Shown here piece after piece: positions 1-12,288 of a stretch of DNA of 64,000 bases. Made by a program: the position numbers and the translations under genes. Under the pieces are notes generated by a model. It was not told where the DNA came from, ran no database searches, and saw only the letters and a program-made list of their open reading frames with translations. The stretch lies in NCBI RefSeq assembly GCF_008831285.2, contig NC_045138.2, positions 10,180,571-10,244,570 on the forward strand, given 5' to 3'. Origin of the DNA: Nymphaea colorata (lineage: Eukaryota > Streptophyta > Magnoliopsida > Nymphaeales > Nymphaeaceae). Within the stretch, counting starts at the first letter, position 1, and each line of letters starts with the position of its first letter.

Positions 1-444
1 GAAACCTCAACTCCATAGCTCAGGCTCTCACTGTCTCCTTAGTTAATAATTCAAAAGGTTGGAATGAAGCAACTGATAAATTGAAAACAAGCATCATCTT
101 CCACTATATGTTTTGCAGACAAACAGACATAGGGCAGCACGAGACCCTATTTGGTTGTGAAAAAAGCCTGAAACAATAGTCCCTAGTTCATGATCTTTTG
201 GGTTCCTATTTGGCATCTAATGTGCAAAATATTCTACTGGCCTGATGGCCACCCCTTCTGCCCTTTGAGGGCAGAAAAACCGCTGTTTCCTTTTTACAAA
301 CAAAAAACCACTATCAAGGTTGAAAACCTCTTTATTAACCTGCTCACTAAAAATACGATGGTAATTATGGATTGTAGGATTTGCTACATCAATATAGTTG
401 AGGTGATCTATATACATATCTTATGCAAGTAGAAAAGATGTGGT
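1..444. other. Left edge, no gene recognised
   Basis: I see no recognisable coding or RNA gene here. The short open frames lack any family motif. The stretch is ordinary AT-rich intergenic plant sequence and ends at the target duplication of the MITE that follows. Confidence 0.5.
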
Positions 445-452
445 GTTTTAAT
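445..452. repeat. Left target site duplication of the hAT MITE
   Basis: GTTTTAAT directly precedes the MITE terminus and is repeated exactly at 1160-1167. Confidence 0.85.
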
Positions 453-1159
453 CAATGTTGTAAAAAGCATATCGTAAGCCGTATCGGTCTGGTTTTAAGA
501 TACGTTGTATCGTAAAATATCGTAACGTATCGTAACCGTATCATTTTTTTAATAAATCAGAAAAATAGGAAAAAAATTCAAAAAAATTATAAAAAATCAG
601 TAAAAGACAAGAATAATGTGTTCTTCATAAAAAACGTATAGATTTATAAGTCATAAGGTCTATAAGTCTACGAGATACCACATCAAAAAACAAGTTTTAG
701 ATGTTATGTATTACATGATTTACATCACAAGATGATAATGAAATTGTGAAAATGTTCAATGTCAATACATATAAAATGAAATCACTCTCGACTCTCGTTC
801 ATAATCTTCATCATATTCATTCTCATCCTCATCTTCTTCTTCATTTTCATCTTCACGATTTAAAAAAACCTCTTTCCTCCCAATGAGAATCAGCCACCCA
901 CGCACAAATCCATTGTTTAATCGATGATTCATTTTGAAAATTGATGATTTAACGGTGGAAATCGATAATTGCCCTCCACGACAGCACAATCTCTAGGTTA
1001 AAAATGAAGAAGGGTCGGGTTTTTATAAAAAAAAAAAGTCAAAAAGGGGGTTTTCAGGCCCCATTTTTTGAAATCAGCCCGTATCGTAAGATACAGGACG
1101 TGTATCGTATCGTATTTTGTAAAAGATACGTATCGTAACGTACGTATCGTACAACACTG
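453..1159. mobile_element. hAT-type MITE, 707 bp, with TSD GTTTTAAT
   Basis: The element starts CAATGTTGTA and ends TACAACACTG, so its ends are imperfect inverted repeats of the form CA(A/G)TGTTGTA. It is flanked by perfect 8-bp direct repeats GTTTTAAT at 445-452 and 1160-1167, the duplication length made by hAT transposases. Both subterminal regions are packed with GTATCGTA/GATACG motifs (about 468-540 and 1080-1150). No transposase frame is present, so it is non-autonomous. The left part carries a run of TCATC/TTCTTC-type sequence, and the right part a segment around 1035-1075. Both resemble the corresponding ends of the larger hAT in the thioredoxin reductase intron (51.06-54.49 kb), so the two belong to one family. 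Confidence 0.85.
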
Positions 1160-1167
1160 GTTTTAAT

Positions 1168-4100
1168 GTTTAGCATAAAGATAAGTCAGAAACGGTGATT
1201 CAAAGAGAAAATTATGGTCAGGGATTGCAGGATTTGTTGCATAAATATAGTTGAAAGAATCTACCAATGGCACATGACCATCAAAAGAATCTATCTTTGG
1301 TCATTCTGGGTTTAGTGTGTTCTTATTGTAATTTTGCACTACTTCAGAACATGTTTATTGCTAAAAAAAACTAGCAGCTAAAAATAGTCCAGGGTCCAAG
1401 GAAAGTGACCAAGCACTGCTGCATCCTGTCCAAGCAATAATAGGGTTTGGTTATTGGAGGTGTATCCAAGGCTAAGTATGTGGCACCACAAATGTTCTGC
1501 AACTGCCCCATGTTAGTAGTTCTTTGCATTACCATACGTTTTTAACTTAATGTTTAAATGGCTTCTCTCAGCTTCAGTGATTAGGGTTTCAATGGGTGTA
1601 GATTGCTTCATTCACTTTCATGTGCAAAGAACAAAATTCTCAACAAGGAGCCAAATACTATAAGTGTTGCTCAAACTGTATATAAAGCCATATTTTTTTA
1701 TTTAAATGTCATGGGGTGGTGAAATGCACCATTATTGATTATATATACTACTGATTTAAAGCATCGGTATGGATTGGCTATACTGAGCAACACATTTTCA
1801 CTGCGAAAAAAAATTATAAGGGAAACAACAGCAGTGATTGCAGTGGTGAAAGTACGTGCCAATATAGAGCTATATCGGATGCAATACCAATAAAAAAATG
1901 TCACTACTATAGGCTTGTTTTCTTGTAGTGTCCCAGACTTACTTGGTTCACTTACTTCTTTAGGATATTGGCATCCATCTATTGAACCTTTAGTACTGCA
2001 TTTTGACAAGATTTATGCTCTATATATTATTACTATCTAACCAGCATACAATAAATCACAAGGCACATCAAACTCGATTGTCACTTTATTCTTGAGAAGG
2101 TTGCCCTTGGATCACTCATTACTCATTTTATTCCTATAATGCATAAATTGATTCTACCAATTCACCAAATCTCTTCCTACACATCAGATTTCTTTCCATC
2201 AATTGAAGCATGGCCTATGGTCTATCGTAGTTTCCAGGTTCACGATTGATAATGTTAAAGATATCATTCAAAAGAAGCTAACTCAATAGCATTGAAGCTC
2301 CCCACAACCATCATGAAGGTGGATAAATCAAAAGAAAATTATTTTGCGGAGATGGAAATCAAAATGGAAAGCAATTTGCAAGCAAGGAGGAAGATTTTCA
2401 CGTGAGTTACTCCAAATATGAAAAAAATTAATGTAAACAATAAGAATCTGGATACACCTCCTTCTTGGCAAGATAAACACAAATTTAATGATACTGAGGA
2501 TCGAAAAGATGAGTTTGTCTACATGCCTCATTCGACTAGAAGGAAAGTCAAGAGGTATGCAACCGATAGGTTTATTGAGAGATTTGCAATTTAGATCGGT
2601 TCTTTCCAATCCCATGACTGTAAGAGCTTGAAAATTTTTCCTACATGAAGATTCAATCTCTCAGCACCTTCTAGAAACCTCAACCTCGAACTTGAAATAT
2701 TTTTCTATCTAAATATATATTAATGGTGAATTAGATAGGTAAAGAACTTATTGTTCTAAGTTTTGCAAGTGGGCCAGGAGCATCGAGCTGACCCTAATTG
2801 GTATAATCTAGTGTTCGAGTGATTTTTATTGTTCATGGAGCCATGCATCTAATAATGATGGCATTCTATTTAAATCCCTATTGGTGCCAATTATGAATTG
2901 TGTTCTGCAATACTAAGTGTGGTTTAATAGAGTCATTAGATCTTGAGAATGCTTTCTTATTCGAATGATGTGTGGCCATCTTAATTATTATGTGATAGCT
3001 TAAGCATGCCTGAAATGTAAATGTTTAGGATCATTTTAGGCTAGATATCGAATTAAGCACCTTCATCATTCTCGATTGTGTATTAATTAACATCCTAACA
3101 TGATAACTACTTTGGATAGCTACATGCTAATCATAGATCTATACTATTCTCCAATAGTTCGGCTAAGATTTTATGGAAATTGAATAATGATGAATTCCCT
3201 TTTTCCCTTATGATTGCAATGATATGTATTTAATATAATTGCATGGGTTTTTTAACTAGCTCTAAGAGCAATGACTGGATGCATGTCATCCTTACGAACG
3301 TGATTTGGGCTCAAGAAGTTTAACTGACCTAGATGATCATAATGTGTATGTTTTTCCACATCATTAATTCTTAAGAAATGTTAAGGCTAGTTGAACAAGG
3401 GAATATATTTTCGGTTACATCCCACTTTCACCACTTGTTTTTCCTACCCAAAGTGCAAGTGGTACAAGGTCTCAAGACATCGTTGTGTGTTATGCTTAGA
3501 GTATTGGATTCCTTCATTCTCAACCTGAGTGTCCTAGGAAAGGCTGAGCAACTCCTCTTGAAATATGTTCTTTCATGATGAATTGCTCTACCATTGCAGC
3601 AAGTATGAATCAGCAGTCTTTCGGGCCAACACAAAGGTTGTCTTCTAACTTGAGGATGTGCATGGTGTGCACACTCCTATACTTTGCACCCATAAGAGCT
3701 ATAGATTGAATATGAAAATGTGAATAAATTGATTATGACTAACAATGTGTATTGTTTGTGGTGGTTGGTTACATCCCTATATGATGTGGTACATGGAATG
3801 GATTGCATTGCTAGTCTAAGATAATGCACATATCCACCTATGTGTAGTTGTAGCTGTGATTCTTCATATACTTTATTTTTAGATTTGAGCCTTTACTCTA
3901 GAGGGTTAGAGATTTATGTGGTTTGTTGTCATACTTTGAAAACTTAGCCTTCTACTATTTCTCTTTTTCAAGTTCCTGAGAACCAAGCAGTAGGTTGATG
4001 AGAGTGCTTTACTCACATCCTACTGGGAAGTTTTGTGCACCGTCATGTTGGCATATTTTGCCTTGCTTTTATGGTCTATTGATGTCCTTTTTTGTTTGAA

Positions 4101-4280
4101 CAATATTGTTTTGTTATGTTGTCATTTATAATCATGTAAAGTCGTTTTGTATGAATAATCTTTTTTTCCTAAATAAAATAGTTGTCTTATATTTATTTTG
4201 AAATTTTAGCTCTTCTTTAATTGTTGTATTATCACAACTTGATGGATTGTAGTAAAAGAAATGAAAAATCAATGTGTGAC
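1168..4280. other. AT-rich tract; right end probably 5' LTR of gypsy element C
   Basis: I see no convincing gene. The short open frames carry no recognisable domain. The right-hand part must include the 5' LTR of gypsy element C, because a primer-binding site begins near 4286. I could not fix the left LTR boundary, because no clear match to the 3' LTR start at 24234 is visible here. Confidence 0.4.
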
Positions 4281-4285
4281 TACTT

Positions 4286-4297
4286 TGGTATTAGAGC
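4286..4297 (+). promoter_or_regulatory. Primer-binding site of gypsy element C (initiator tRNA-Met type)
   Basis: TGGTATTAGAGC differs at one base from TGGTATCAGAGC, the complement of the 3' end of plant initiator tRNA-Met used by many plant LTR retrotransposons. It marks the end of a decayed 5' LTR at about 4282. Plus-strand gag and integrase remnants follow. Confidence 0.7.
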
Positions 4298-4839
4298 TAA
4301 GGGAAGCTCCACTATGGATATGAGCAAAATCCTAGTTTGAAAACTAGTTGCCTAGGTATGCACCACTTAGATAAGCTTATGTGGTATTTTTGAGTGTAAG
4401 TAATATTATATACATGTTGACATATGGAAGCATGATAGATTGTTGATTTGAAAATTTTATATCGATGTATTTTTTTTTTTGCTTGACTTGGAGAGTTTGC
4501 TATAGATTTTGTAACATGAATAGAGGTTCTTGGATGTATAGATGGGGCACCTACATAGGAGTAAGAATCAAGGTAGGCCAGCTAATGAGGTGCAGAAAGA
4601 GTCATGTTCAGCCCATTTAGATACACCTTTTAGAAGATTGAGCTTTGGGGCAACAAACTACCTAGACTACCGACGGTGCCCAAACCCCACTAATCTAGAC
4701 CCCACCAGTAGATTCATAAATGATACTACTGACGACCTTGCAAACATTGACCTCCTTGGTCCAGTCGATGTTCGGCAACTAGAAAAGTCTAGGACATAGA
4801 GAGACTAGTGTGCCATACAAGGATAAGGCAACTTTAGTA

Positions 4840-5400
4840 TCCTTTAAGCAATTTATATCGATGAAGCCTCCTATTTTTACTAGACATGGCAACCGAATGC
4901 AATAGAGGAGTAGATTGAATAGGTGGAATACATCTTTGAACTTCTCAAGATGCTAGAAGAAAAGAATATGAATTACAAATCATATTTGCTAAAAGCAAAT
5001 GCAAAGTAATGGTGGTAATCAACTCATGAGATCTTATTCACAAATCAACAGCCTATCATGAAAACAGTTTTGAGATGCCTTCTTTAGTACCTATTTTTCA
5101 ATACAAGCGAGGAACAAAAATATGCTAGAATTTTCAGAATTGCAGCAAAATAACATGGGCTTAGAGGAGCATATAGTGAAGTACTGATACTTGGAGGTGT
5201 ACTGTCCACTTGTCTATATCACTGATGAGGCCCGAGTTGACAAATTTGTACATGGGCTTCAGGATAGTCCAACAAGGTGATATCCAACATACCTCATGAT
5301 TTGGACGAGACTTTCACCATGGCATGGTGCATAGAGGAGGATTGGGATGAACACAAAAAGATCACCATAAGAAGCCAAGTCAACACTTGAAAAGTGATTG
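4840..5400 (+). pseudogene. Gypsy C gag remnant
   Basis: Conceptual translation over several frames shows the plant gypsy gag pattern. There is a segment resembling MKPP-F-T-G-G-P-AEEW, then a run like E-IFELL-M-EEKKMNYKSYLLK-AK-WW, then a stretch resembling EEHIVKY-YLEVYCPLVY-DEARVDKFVHGL. The frame is interrupted repeatedly, so no Gag protein is made. A degenerate zinc knuckle follows at about 5535-5670. Confidence 0.65.
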
Positions 5401-5534
5401 GACATAGACCAAGCAAAGCGGCTTCATGGAAAGGACAAAGCCATATGAATACCGGGATGATTGAGTGTATAAATGGAACAAGCTTACAATGAGTAATACC
5501 ATAAATGGGGCAATAACAACCTCAACTCTACTAC

Positions 5535-5670
5535 CTAAGTGTCTTGATTGCTTGTGTGTGCATCCCAGGAAGCCATGTTATTAAGAGACCGAAGTGTGTT
5601 TAAACTATGGCAACATGTTGCACTTCATCAAACACTATCCACAATTGTGGGAAAAGGAATTGAAAAAGCT
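5535..5670 (+). pseudogene. Gypsy C zinc-knuckle remnant
   Basis: The translation keeps Cys residues in a CLDC...HP-KPCY...CLNYGNMLHFIKHYP pattern. This parallels the better-preserved knuckle of gypsy element B at 11796-11837, with several ligands lost. Frames downstream are shifted. Confidence 0.55.
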
Positions 5671-6119
5671 TGATGCTAGTTACTTCGTCGAATGAACTAC
5701 GATCCCATGATCTTATCAAAGGTACATCTTTTGTGGGTTCGCACATTGATAGAGTGTTGTTTGAAGTAGAGATGACTTATTCCTTCATATCCAATCAATA
5801 TTCCACTTTATTGGAGGTGTCGGTCAAGATTATGTTGTATATTTTCAAGATGGTCAGTCATATGCATGTTCAAGTTTCTTGTAGCCAGTACTTACCAGAT
5901 GTAGATATAGAGATGCATGAGCATCACTTGCCTACATAGTTTGTTGATTATAAGCCTTTGTGTTTCGATGTTATTTTGAGCATAGATTGACTTATGTCTA
6001 TCATGCTGACATAGATTGTAGAAAGAAGCAAATGCAATTATTGACTCATAGAATGCAGCCTACCAAATTCCATGCTTAGAAAGCTAATCAAAATGACAAA
6101 ATAATGGTGCCCACACGTA

Positions 6120-6781
6120 AGAATGTTGAATATGTAGTAAAATGCCTAGTTTGTCAACATGTCAAAGCAAACCATCAGTGGTCTAAAGGTTGTTGTAGAA
6201 GATAGACATTATGGTGTAGAAATGGGAGGACATCATTATTGATTTTGTGGTAGGTTTGCCTCAGAATAGAAGACAACATGATGATATATGACTATATGAG
6301 TGATTGTTGACTGACTTACAAAGTTAGTTTATTTTCTACCAATTAAAATCAATCAATCACTATAAAACCTCATAGAGTCATATATTAGTGAGATAGTGAT
6401 ATTGCACGGGGTACCAAAGTCTAGTATTGCATATTGATCCATGTTTTACCTCTAGGTTTGGGGATAACTGTAAAAAAAATAGGTACTAAACTTAAGTTGA
6501 GCATAGAGTTTCACCCCCAAACTGATGGGCATTGTGAGAGAACCATCCAAATATTAGAGGACATGCTACATATTTGTGTTCTGGACTTAAAGAAGAATAT
6601 GACAAACATGTGAAATTGATAGAGTTTGCATATAACAATTATATTACACTAGTTTTGAAATGACATGTTTTGAGGCCTTGTATGGGATCGTCAACTTGTT
6701 GGACTGAGATGATAGATCGTAAAATTGAAAATTCTTTAGCTTTGCAAATTATAGCGACCAAATATGGTTGATAAGGAAGAA
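6120..6781 (+). pseudogene. Gypsy C integrase core remnant
   Basis: The translated pieces follow the gypsy integrase in order: a CxxCQ-VKA-HQ zinc-binding end, a W---TLDFVVGLP-like block, the FHPQTDGHCERTIQILEDML block (about 6510-6575), then a VEFAYN and YEALYG equivalent. Frameshifts and stops separate them. The sequence breaks off at 6781, at the LINE insertion, and resumes at 23685. Confidence 0.75.
6771..6781. repeat. Left target site duplication of the LINE
   Basis: ATAAGGAAGAA here and at 23685-23695 flank the LINE. Both copies encode I-R-K-K in the integrase reading frame of element C, as expected if a single site was duplicated by insertion. Confidence 0.7.
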
Positions 6782-7499
6782 GGAGAAGTGAGGAGTATGG
6801 TTGTGGGTTAGGCCACCTGCTTTTATTGTAATTGAATGGATTATTGCATAAGAAGAGGTCGCTTTATGACCTTAGTAAAATGGAAACACTGTGTGTTGAC
6901 CCAACCCTTCTCAAAAAGCCTAAACAGAAACTGACTACATGGAAAACATTTTTAAAACTTCATTTGTACAAAAATATCTTGAAATTCGTGGACATGCTCT
7001 TGTATGAAGGTCCCCAATTCAACAGTCATTTCTCCCTACATAATGAAATCCTTGGAGTGATAGACCCTAATCTCTCATTCTAGTAATCATTCAGCTTCCT
7101 CCCTTCTAGAATCTGGTGCATCTTTCTCACCCAATCCCCATTTGAGGAGGAGTTGACTATCCTTCACTATACTCCTTATGAACTCTAAGGATCCTTTCCA
7201 AGACAGCAAGATCAGCTTCATGGATCCTATCACGCTGGCTCGTAATCATATCCATTCCCATCTAATCACTACCCAAAGAACTAATACCTCAAACTAGTGT
7301 GGGCCTTCGCATTTGAGATATTAATAAACATGTAGTCACCAAAGGTCTACAACTTATCTTCACAATACAATCTGGTGGCAAGCCACAATATTAGTTGTTC
7401 TCCTCATTGGGAGAGCTCTTCCAAACCTTACATTTAAAAGCTTCAAGAGAAGGTCTAATATTGTCATGGATGCGCCTACTTTTCTACTACCAAAGCCTC

Positions 7500-8065
7500 C
7501 CGCATACAATCAAAAAGACCATTCTCTAGCACAGCACCTACACCTCCATTTCCCTCTAATTTTAACTTGAATCCATCTCTTTGAGTTCAGGGATGATTTC
7601 TCCCTGGAGGATTCTGACTTTGCCAAACTTGGAGGCAATATGCTTCTAGGCCTCTCTAGCAAGACTGCACTTGGTTAACACAAAGAATTATTCTCTTTAT
7701 CCTGTCCACATATAGTGCACCAATTTGGACATTGGGTTCCACACTTTTTGAAACTGTCTATGGTCGGCTGTCTACCCTCACATGCTATGTAGGTATGCCA
7801 ACAACATTTAGCATGAGCCTAGGACTGCCATAAGAACTTCCTCCATGAGTCTTTATTCCTTGGACATTCACACTTTTGAATATCTCACCAGCCATAAAAC
7901 TTTCTTTCTCACCATCATTCAACACTAGTTGATCATCTATCTCACTAAGAGATAGCTTAGACAAATAAATTCCTACACGACGTGTAACTATGGTGGGTAC
8001 TCTCTGATTGTCTAATATGATTTGCTCTTGTATGAAGTTTCTCAAATTCATAATAATCTAGCCAT
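7500..8065 (-). pseudogene. LINE C-terminal RNase H-like remnant
   Basis: On the minus strand a stretch around 7590-7545 reads D-G-F-K-L-K-L-E-G-N-G-G-V-G-A-V-L-E-N-G. This resembles the start of the RNase H domain at the end of plant LINE ORF2 (DG--KLN-DG---G-GG-GGVLR). An open segment of 88 codons lies at 7785-8051 between that domain and the gypsy B insertion point. The remainder is broken. Confidence 0.5.
8061..8065. repeat. Left target site duplication of gypsy B (GCCAT)
   Basis: GCCAT immediately precedes the 5' LTR and recurs at 15274-15278 immediately after the 3' LTR. A 5-bp duplication is standard for LTR retrotransposons. Confidence 0.92.
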
Positions 8066-10632
8066 TGTAAGACCCACGATTTTTATTAAGTTTCCTTAAA
8101 CATTTGGAACGTTAATTTGAGGATGAATTATCAAATGGAAGATCAAATGATTTATAATGAACATCTCAACTGTCAAGTTTATCATAAATGAGATGTTTTT
8201 GGGAAAAGATAAGGATAATGATGTAACTGCAAAGGGGAAATCATCGTTTTACTTAGCATTAGAAGGGCACGTCCAACAACAGAGAGATTGAGAGAGATTG
8301 AGACTGAAGTTCGTGGCTGCTGGAAAGGAACCAGAAGCAGAAGTTGCTGCCAAGATTTTTAGAGGTATGAGAATATTCAGTGATGAATAGCATGAAGCCA
8401 TGTACTTTCTTTTGATTTTGTAGATACATATACATGTACGTCTATGTATGCTTATGTCTGTAGTTCCTTGTGATTTTCAAGAAACAAAGCATGCTAGGTG
8501 TAAGGCATGTTGGTATCGGTTGAACTTTGAAACCTTTATGTGCTTTCATCCGTGAGAAACCAGAACTACAATCAACCCAAAAACAGAGCATGTCTCTCAA
8601 ACCAACTACAGAAGAAAAACGGAGAGATAAACATAGTTATACAGGGATAAAACGTAATAACACAATTGCAAAATAAAAAGGAGAGGGCAGCCCTGAACGA
8701 CATCGACAGAGGGCAAGGCCTGCCCTGCTTGTCGTGCAAGTGTAGAATCAACACCTCATATTGAGGGAAATACAGTAGGTTTTATTGAAGAGCACTCGAC
8801 CGACTGAAAAGAAAAAAAAAGGGGTTGCCTCTTCATGGTGGTAGCAGAGGCGAGTTGGGGAAAACAAGGACGACGACATTGAAGTTGCAGGCGTCCTCCC
8901 GTCGTTTCTCTATGATTGTCAGTTCATCCCCGTCGCAGCGAAGGTGAAGACTGAGGAAGACGCCATTGAAGCACCGGTTTTTGGGGAGGCTGGTTTCCAC
9001 ACTGTGGATCCGCTGGAAGAACGAGAGGAGAGGATGAGGCGGCGGCGAATGAGAGCGTCAGACGGTCGACGGAGCCGCAGCAGGAAGCCTAACGCTGGAT
9101 CTGGTGCGAGACGGGGAGATCTCCCTCGTGCCGGTGTTGGGTCGCTGGAAACGGTGGAATCCCCACCGCTGGTCGAGCGAGAAGAAGACGGAGGACCAGC
9201 TCGTATGAGAGAGAAAACGAGGCGTGAAATGAGAGAAAAAAAGAGAGTCGGCAGTTTTTATATTAAGTTGGAAAAATTTCAAAACGGGTCCACTAATTAG
9301 CAATAATTTATGGATAAGCTGTTAAATTTTGTAAATGTTCATGCCGCATCATTTTTGCTAAAAACCTCTTCAAAAAGAGGCTTGCGAAAGTGATTTTCAA
9401 TAAGAACCAGATTTTAATATGAAATTGCGATTTGATACCCTCCGGATTCTTGAAATTTCCAAAAGAGGGTTGTTACAAATTAAAAACGAAATGATATGTT
9501 TTATTACTTTTTGATGCTCGTTGTGGTGTTTAAAATTTCAGAAATATAGTTCTGAAAGTAACTTTGGAACCATTAGAGGAGGAAAGTCATGCTTTGGAGA
9601 ATTTAAATATAAATTTTATTGTTTCAAAAAAAGATTATGATATTGTTAATCGATGTTTCTAGATGCAATGAGTTTTGCTCTATTGCTATTAAATTAAGAT
9701 TTAAAATAGCTGAATTATTCTGTTTGGGAAACCGAGCCTGAGGGCGGGCGGTTTCTGTGAGAGGTACTAGACGATGTCTAGCATTGGTAAACCCTCACTT
9801 TTGAAATTCGAAGGCGAAACGTGGACTTTGTGCAATGATTTATGCGAGTGCGAGCTTTCTGTTTTGCCCAGTGATCGGTTTCGTCCCGGGAGGTAGTGGT
9901 GCGTCTGAGCTCACTGTTGACGCACGCTCCTCTGGCTGTACTGGAGGGCCCACAAGGGCCCGGGGTACTGCTGCTGTGTTGGGAGAGAGACATCTCCTGG
10001 TCCCTCAAACCGGGTTCCTAGAGGGGCCATGCTGCTGCAGCGGCGATCTGGGATATCTCAGGAGGCTTCACTTCAGGTACCCTCGATCTGTTGGATCGCC
10101 TGGTGAAGATATGTTCTGTTCTGCCCGTGAGTGCCCACGGGGATTTCTGTTGCTCGGCACGATGACCTTGACATTGTCAGAGGACCACGGTTGGAAGCCT
10201 ACGAAATTTTGGAGGTTGTGCACACCTCGTTCTGTCTTTGGTGATGTGATATGTGTTAAGTTTCAGAAAACCTATGGTTGTAGTTCATAAGGTCTTTTTG
10301 GAATTGTTTTACGAAACTAAACATTATTTTGGGCCATGTTTCATTCATGGCTGGATTTTCTCATACTCAGAGGAATTCTGACCCTTCTTTCTATCTACAG
10401 GTAGTCATTGACAGATTTTGGCTTTGGAGCGACGACCTCAGTCTTGTGATGGACGGTCATTGGCATTCTGGACACTGCATCGGTTTTGGGGATTTGTGGT
10501 TATTTTTGTCTGGGTCCAAGTATTTTATTATTGAAATAAAACAATGTCTTATGTTCTGGTCATGACTCAATATTGCTTCCGCTATTATAGAAATGAAAGA
10601 AAATTTTTGGTGTCAAAAATTGGGTCGTGACA
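8066..10632 (+). repeat. Gypsy B 5' LTR
   Basis: Begins TGTAAGACCC and ends GTCGTGACA directly before the primer-binding site. A GC-rich island around 8820-9250 contrasts with AT-rich surroundings and contains a 118-codon open frame that is also present in the 3' LTR. The island is probably transcribed leader or promoter sequence; there is no sign that the frame is a gene. Confidence 0.93.
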
Positions 10633-10636
10633 ACTT

Positions 10637-10648
10637 TGGTATCAGAGC
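10637..10648 (+). promoter_or_regulatory. Gypsy B primer-binding site (initiator tRNA-Met)
   Basis: TGGTATCAGAGC lies four bases after the LTR end. It is the classical plant LTR-retrotransposon site complementary to the initiator tRNA-Met 3' end, where minus-strand cDNA synthesis starts. Confidence 0.93.
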
Positions 10649-10838
10649 ACAGTGTCAAGAGTCAATGTCCAATGCCAAGGTCGATCACAAGCAGAGGAAA
10701 GGTCATCCAAGCCTGTTACGAATGTGTTTTTGATTTAGTGTGAATATTGAGTTTTAAAATTTTAGAGTAGCTTTAACGAATTGTTTTACTTACGAATACA
10801 ATAGTTATATTTTGTGTTCCTCCGTGTGGTGTAGTTCA

Positions 10839-11975
10839 ATGGCACGTACTAGAGGAGGAAATGCTAGAGGCAGAGGCAGAGGCAGAGGACCTCGCAGCAC
10901 TAGGAGTCGAAATGTGGAGACTCGTTCTACCAGAGCTGGGACACCTGTTGGAAATAATCAACAACAACAAACGTTCATCATGAACACATTGCATATGATG
11001 ACGGGAGTGATGCAGGGTCTGGTGCAGAATGCTTCTACAGGAGGAACTAGTACAAACACAAACGAAACGACAATTGGTGAGGCAAGGGGAGTAACTCACC
11101 AATAGTTTATGAGTTTGCATCCTCCGAAGTTTTATGGGAAAGGCACTGCGGACGATGCCGAAGAATAGATAAAGGAAACAGAGGAGATCTTTACCACCCT
11201 GGAAGTGCCTGACAACAAGAAGGTTCGGTATGGAACCTTTATGCTAAAAGGAGATGCTAAGGAATGGTGGTGGACGCAACGTGAGGTGAAGTTCGCAAAT
11301 CATGAAGCGACCTGGGGAGAATTCAAGGAGGCCTTCACACATGCCTACATCCCAACCTTCACACGAGAGAAACGCATGCAAGAATTCCTGGACCTTCAAC
11401 AAGGGAGTCTGAGTCTGCACGAATACATCGTCAAATTCAGACATTTGGAAAAATATTGCCCCCATGTGTATACTGCTGATGCGGACCGAGCAAATAAGTT
11501 CGTCAGAGGACTTAAAGACGGATTGCAGAACCAAGTAATTAGTAGTCGTCCGAGAGATCTAGACGACGCTATCGACATGGCCACACGTCTTGAGGAGGGC
11601 TGGAACAGGATGCAAGGGACAAACAAGAGGAGTGAATTTATGCGATCCAAGTCGAGGCCAGACATGCGCAGCGACATGGTGAACCAAGGGGATAGATTCA
11701 AGAGACAGAGGCCATCAACATCCAGGCAGGACGATGAATGTCCCACATGTAATCGCCAACACCCGGGCAAACCATGTTACAGAGAGGTCGGGGCATGTCT
11801 CTATTGTGGAAGGCGAGGACATTTTATTCGTGAGTGCCTGAAGAAGAAAGAGGCAGAACAGGGGCGAGGTGTAGCCAACCAACCAGCGGAGAAGAAGGTA
11901 CCTGAGAGAGTTTACGCAACCACGGTTGAAGATTTGAGATCCACTGATGTGAATGAAGGTACCCTTCTTGTATAA
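10839..11975 (+). pseudogene. Gypsy B gag, broken by two in-frame stops
   Basis: The frame from the ATG at 10839 to the stop at 11973-11975 encodes a Gag of plant chromovirus type, the structural protein of the cytoplasmic retrotransposon particle. It has a basic RG-rich N-terminus (RGRGRGRG), then a retrotransposon Gag domain with AKEWWWTQ, WGEFKEAF and LQQGSLSLHEY, and a C-terminal CX2CX4HX4C zinc knuckle (CLYCGRRGHFIREC, about 11796-11837). Two amber codons interrupt the same frame at 11103-11105 and 11166-11168. The second is where Trp is usual. The downstream 256 codons (11205-11975) stay open. Full-length Gag would need stop readthrough, so this copy is most likely defective. Confidence 0.85.
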
Positions 11976-12240
11976 TCTCATTGTGCTCATATTCTGTTTG
12001 AATCTGGTGCATCGCATTCTTTTGTTTCTAAGAGTTTGTTGAAATTTTAAAGTTAGAAAGAAAGAATATGTTTGATTAATTGTTAGTCGCTACGCCCATG
12101 AAAAACAAAAACACATGTAAAACATATCTAGAAAATGTAAAAATAGAAATACATGGATCATTATGCGACGACAGATTGTAGAAGGAAGAAGCTGAAGATT
12201 CAGTTGGAGGATGGTCAAAAGATTAAATTTGGGGTAAAAA
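11976..12240 (+). pseudogene. Gypsy B protease remnant
   Basis: Directly after the gag stop, in the same frame, the sequence reads HILFESGASHSFVS. This corresponds to the retroviral-type aspartic protease active site (normally a D-S-G-A motif), but the catalytic Asp codon is GAA, giving Glu. The frame stops soon after. At 12150-12225 a piece resembling H-A-T-I-D-C-R-R-K-K, the protease C-terminal motif, is still visible. The middle of the domain is lost. Confidence 0.65.
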
Positions 12241-12288
12241 CGCCCTAAGATCAAAGAAAGTCGGTTGTCTCAGCAGTTAAGGAAAGAA

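Noticed and set aside
762-989. Acidic frame in the hAT MITE
   Set aside because: Made by low-complexity TCATC/TTCTTC sequence inside a non-autonomous element.
4542-4799. 85-codon open frame in gypsy C
   Set aside because: It lies in the leader or gag region of a dead element and is a chance survivor without an independent domain.
8944-9300. 118-codon open frame in both gypsy B LTRs
   Set aside because: It is inside an LTR, starts with GTG and has no recognisable domain. Its duplication is explained by the LTR pair.
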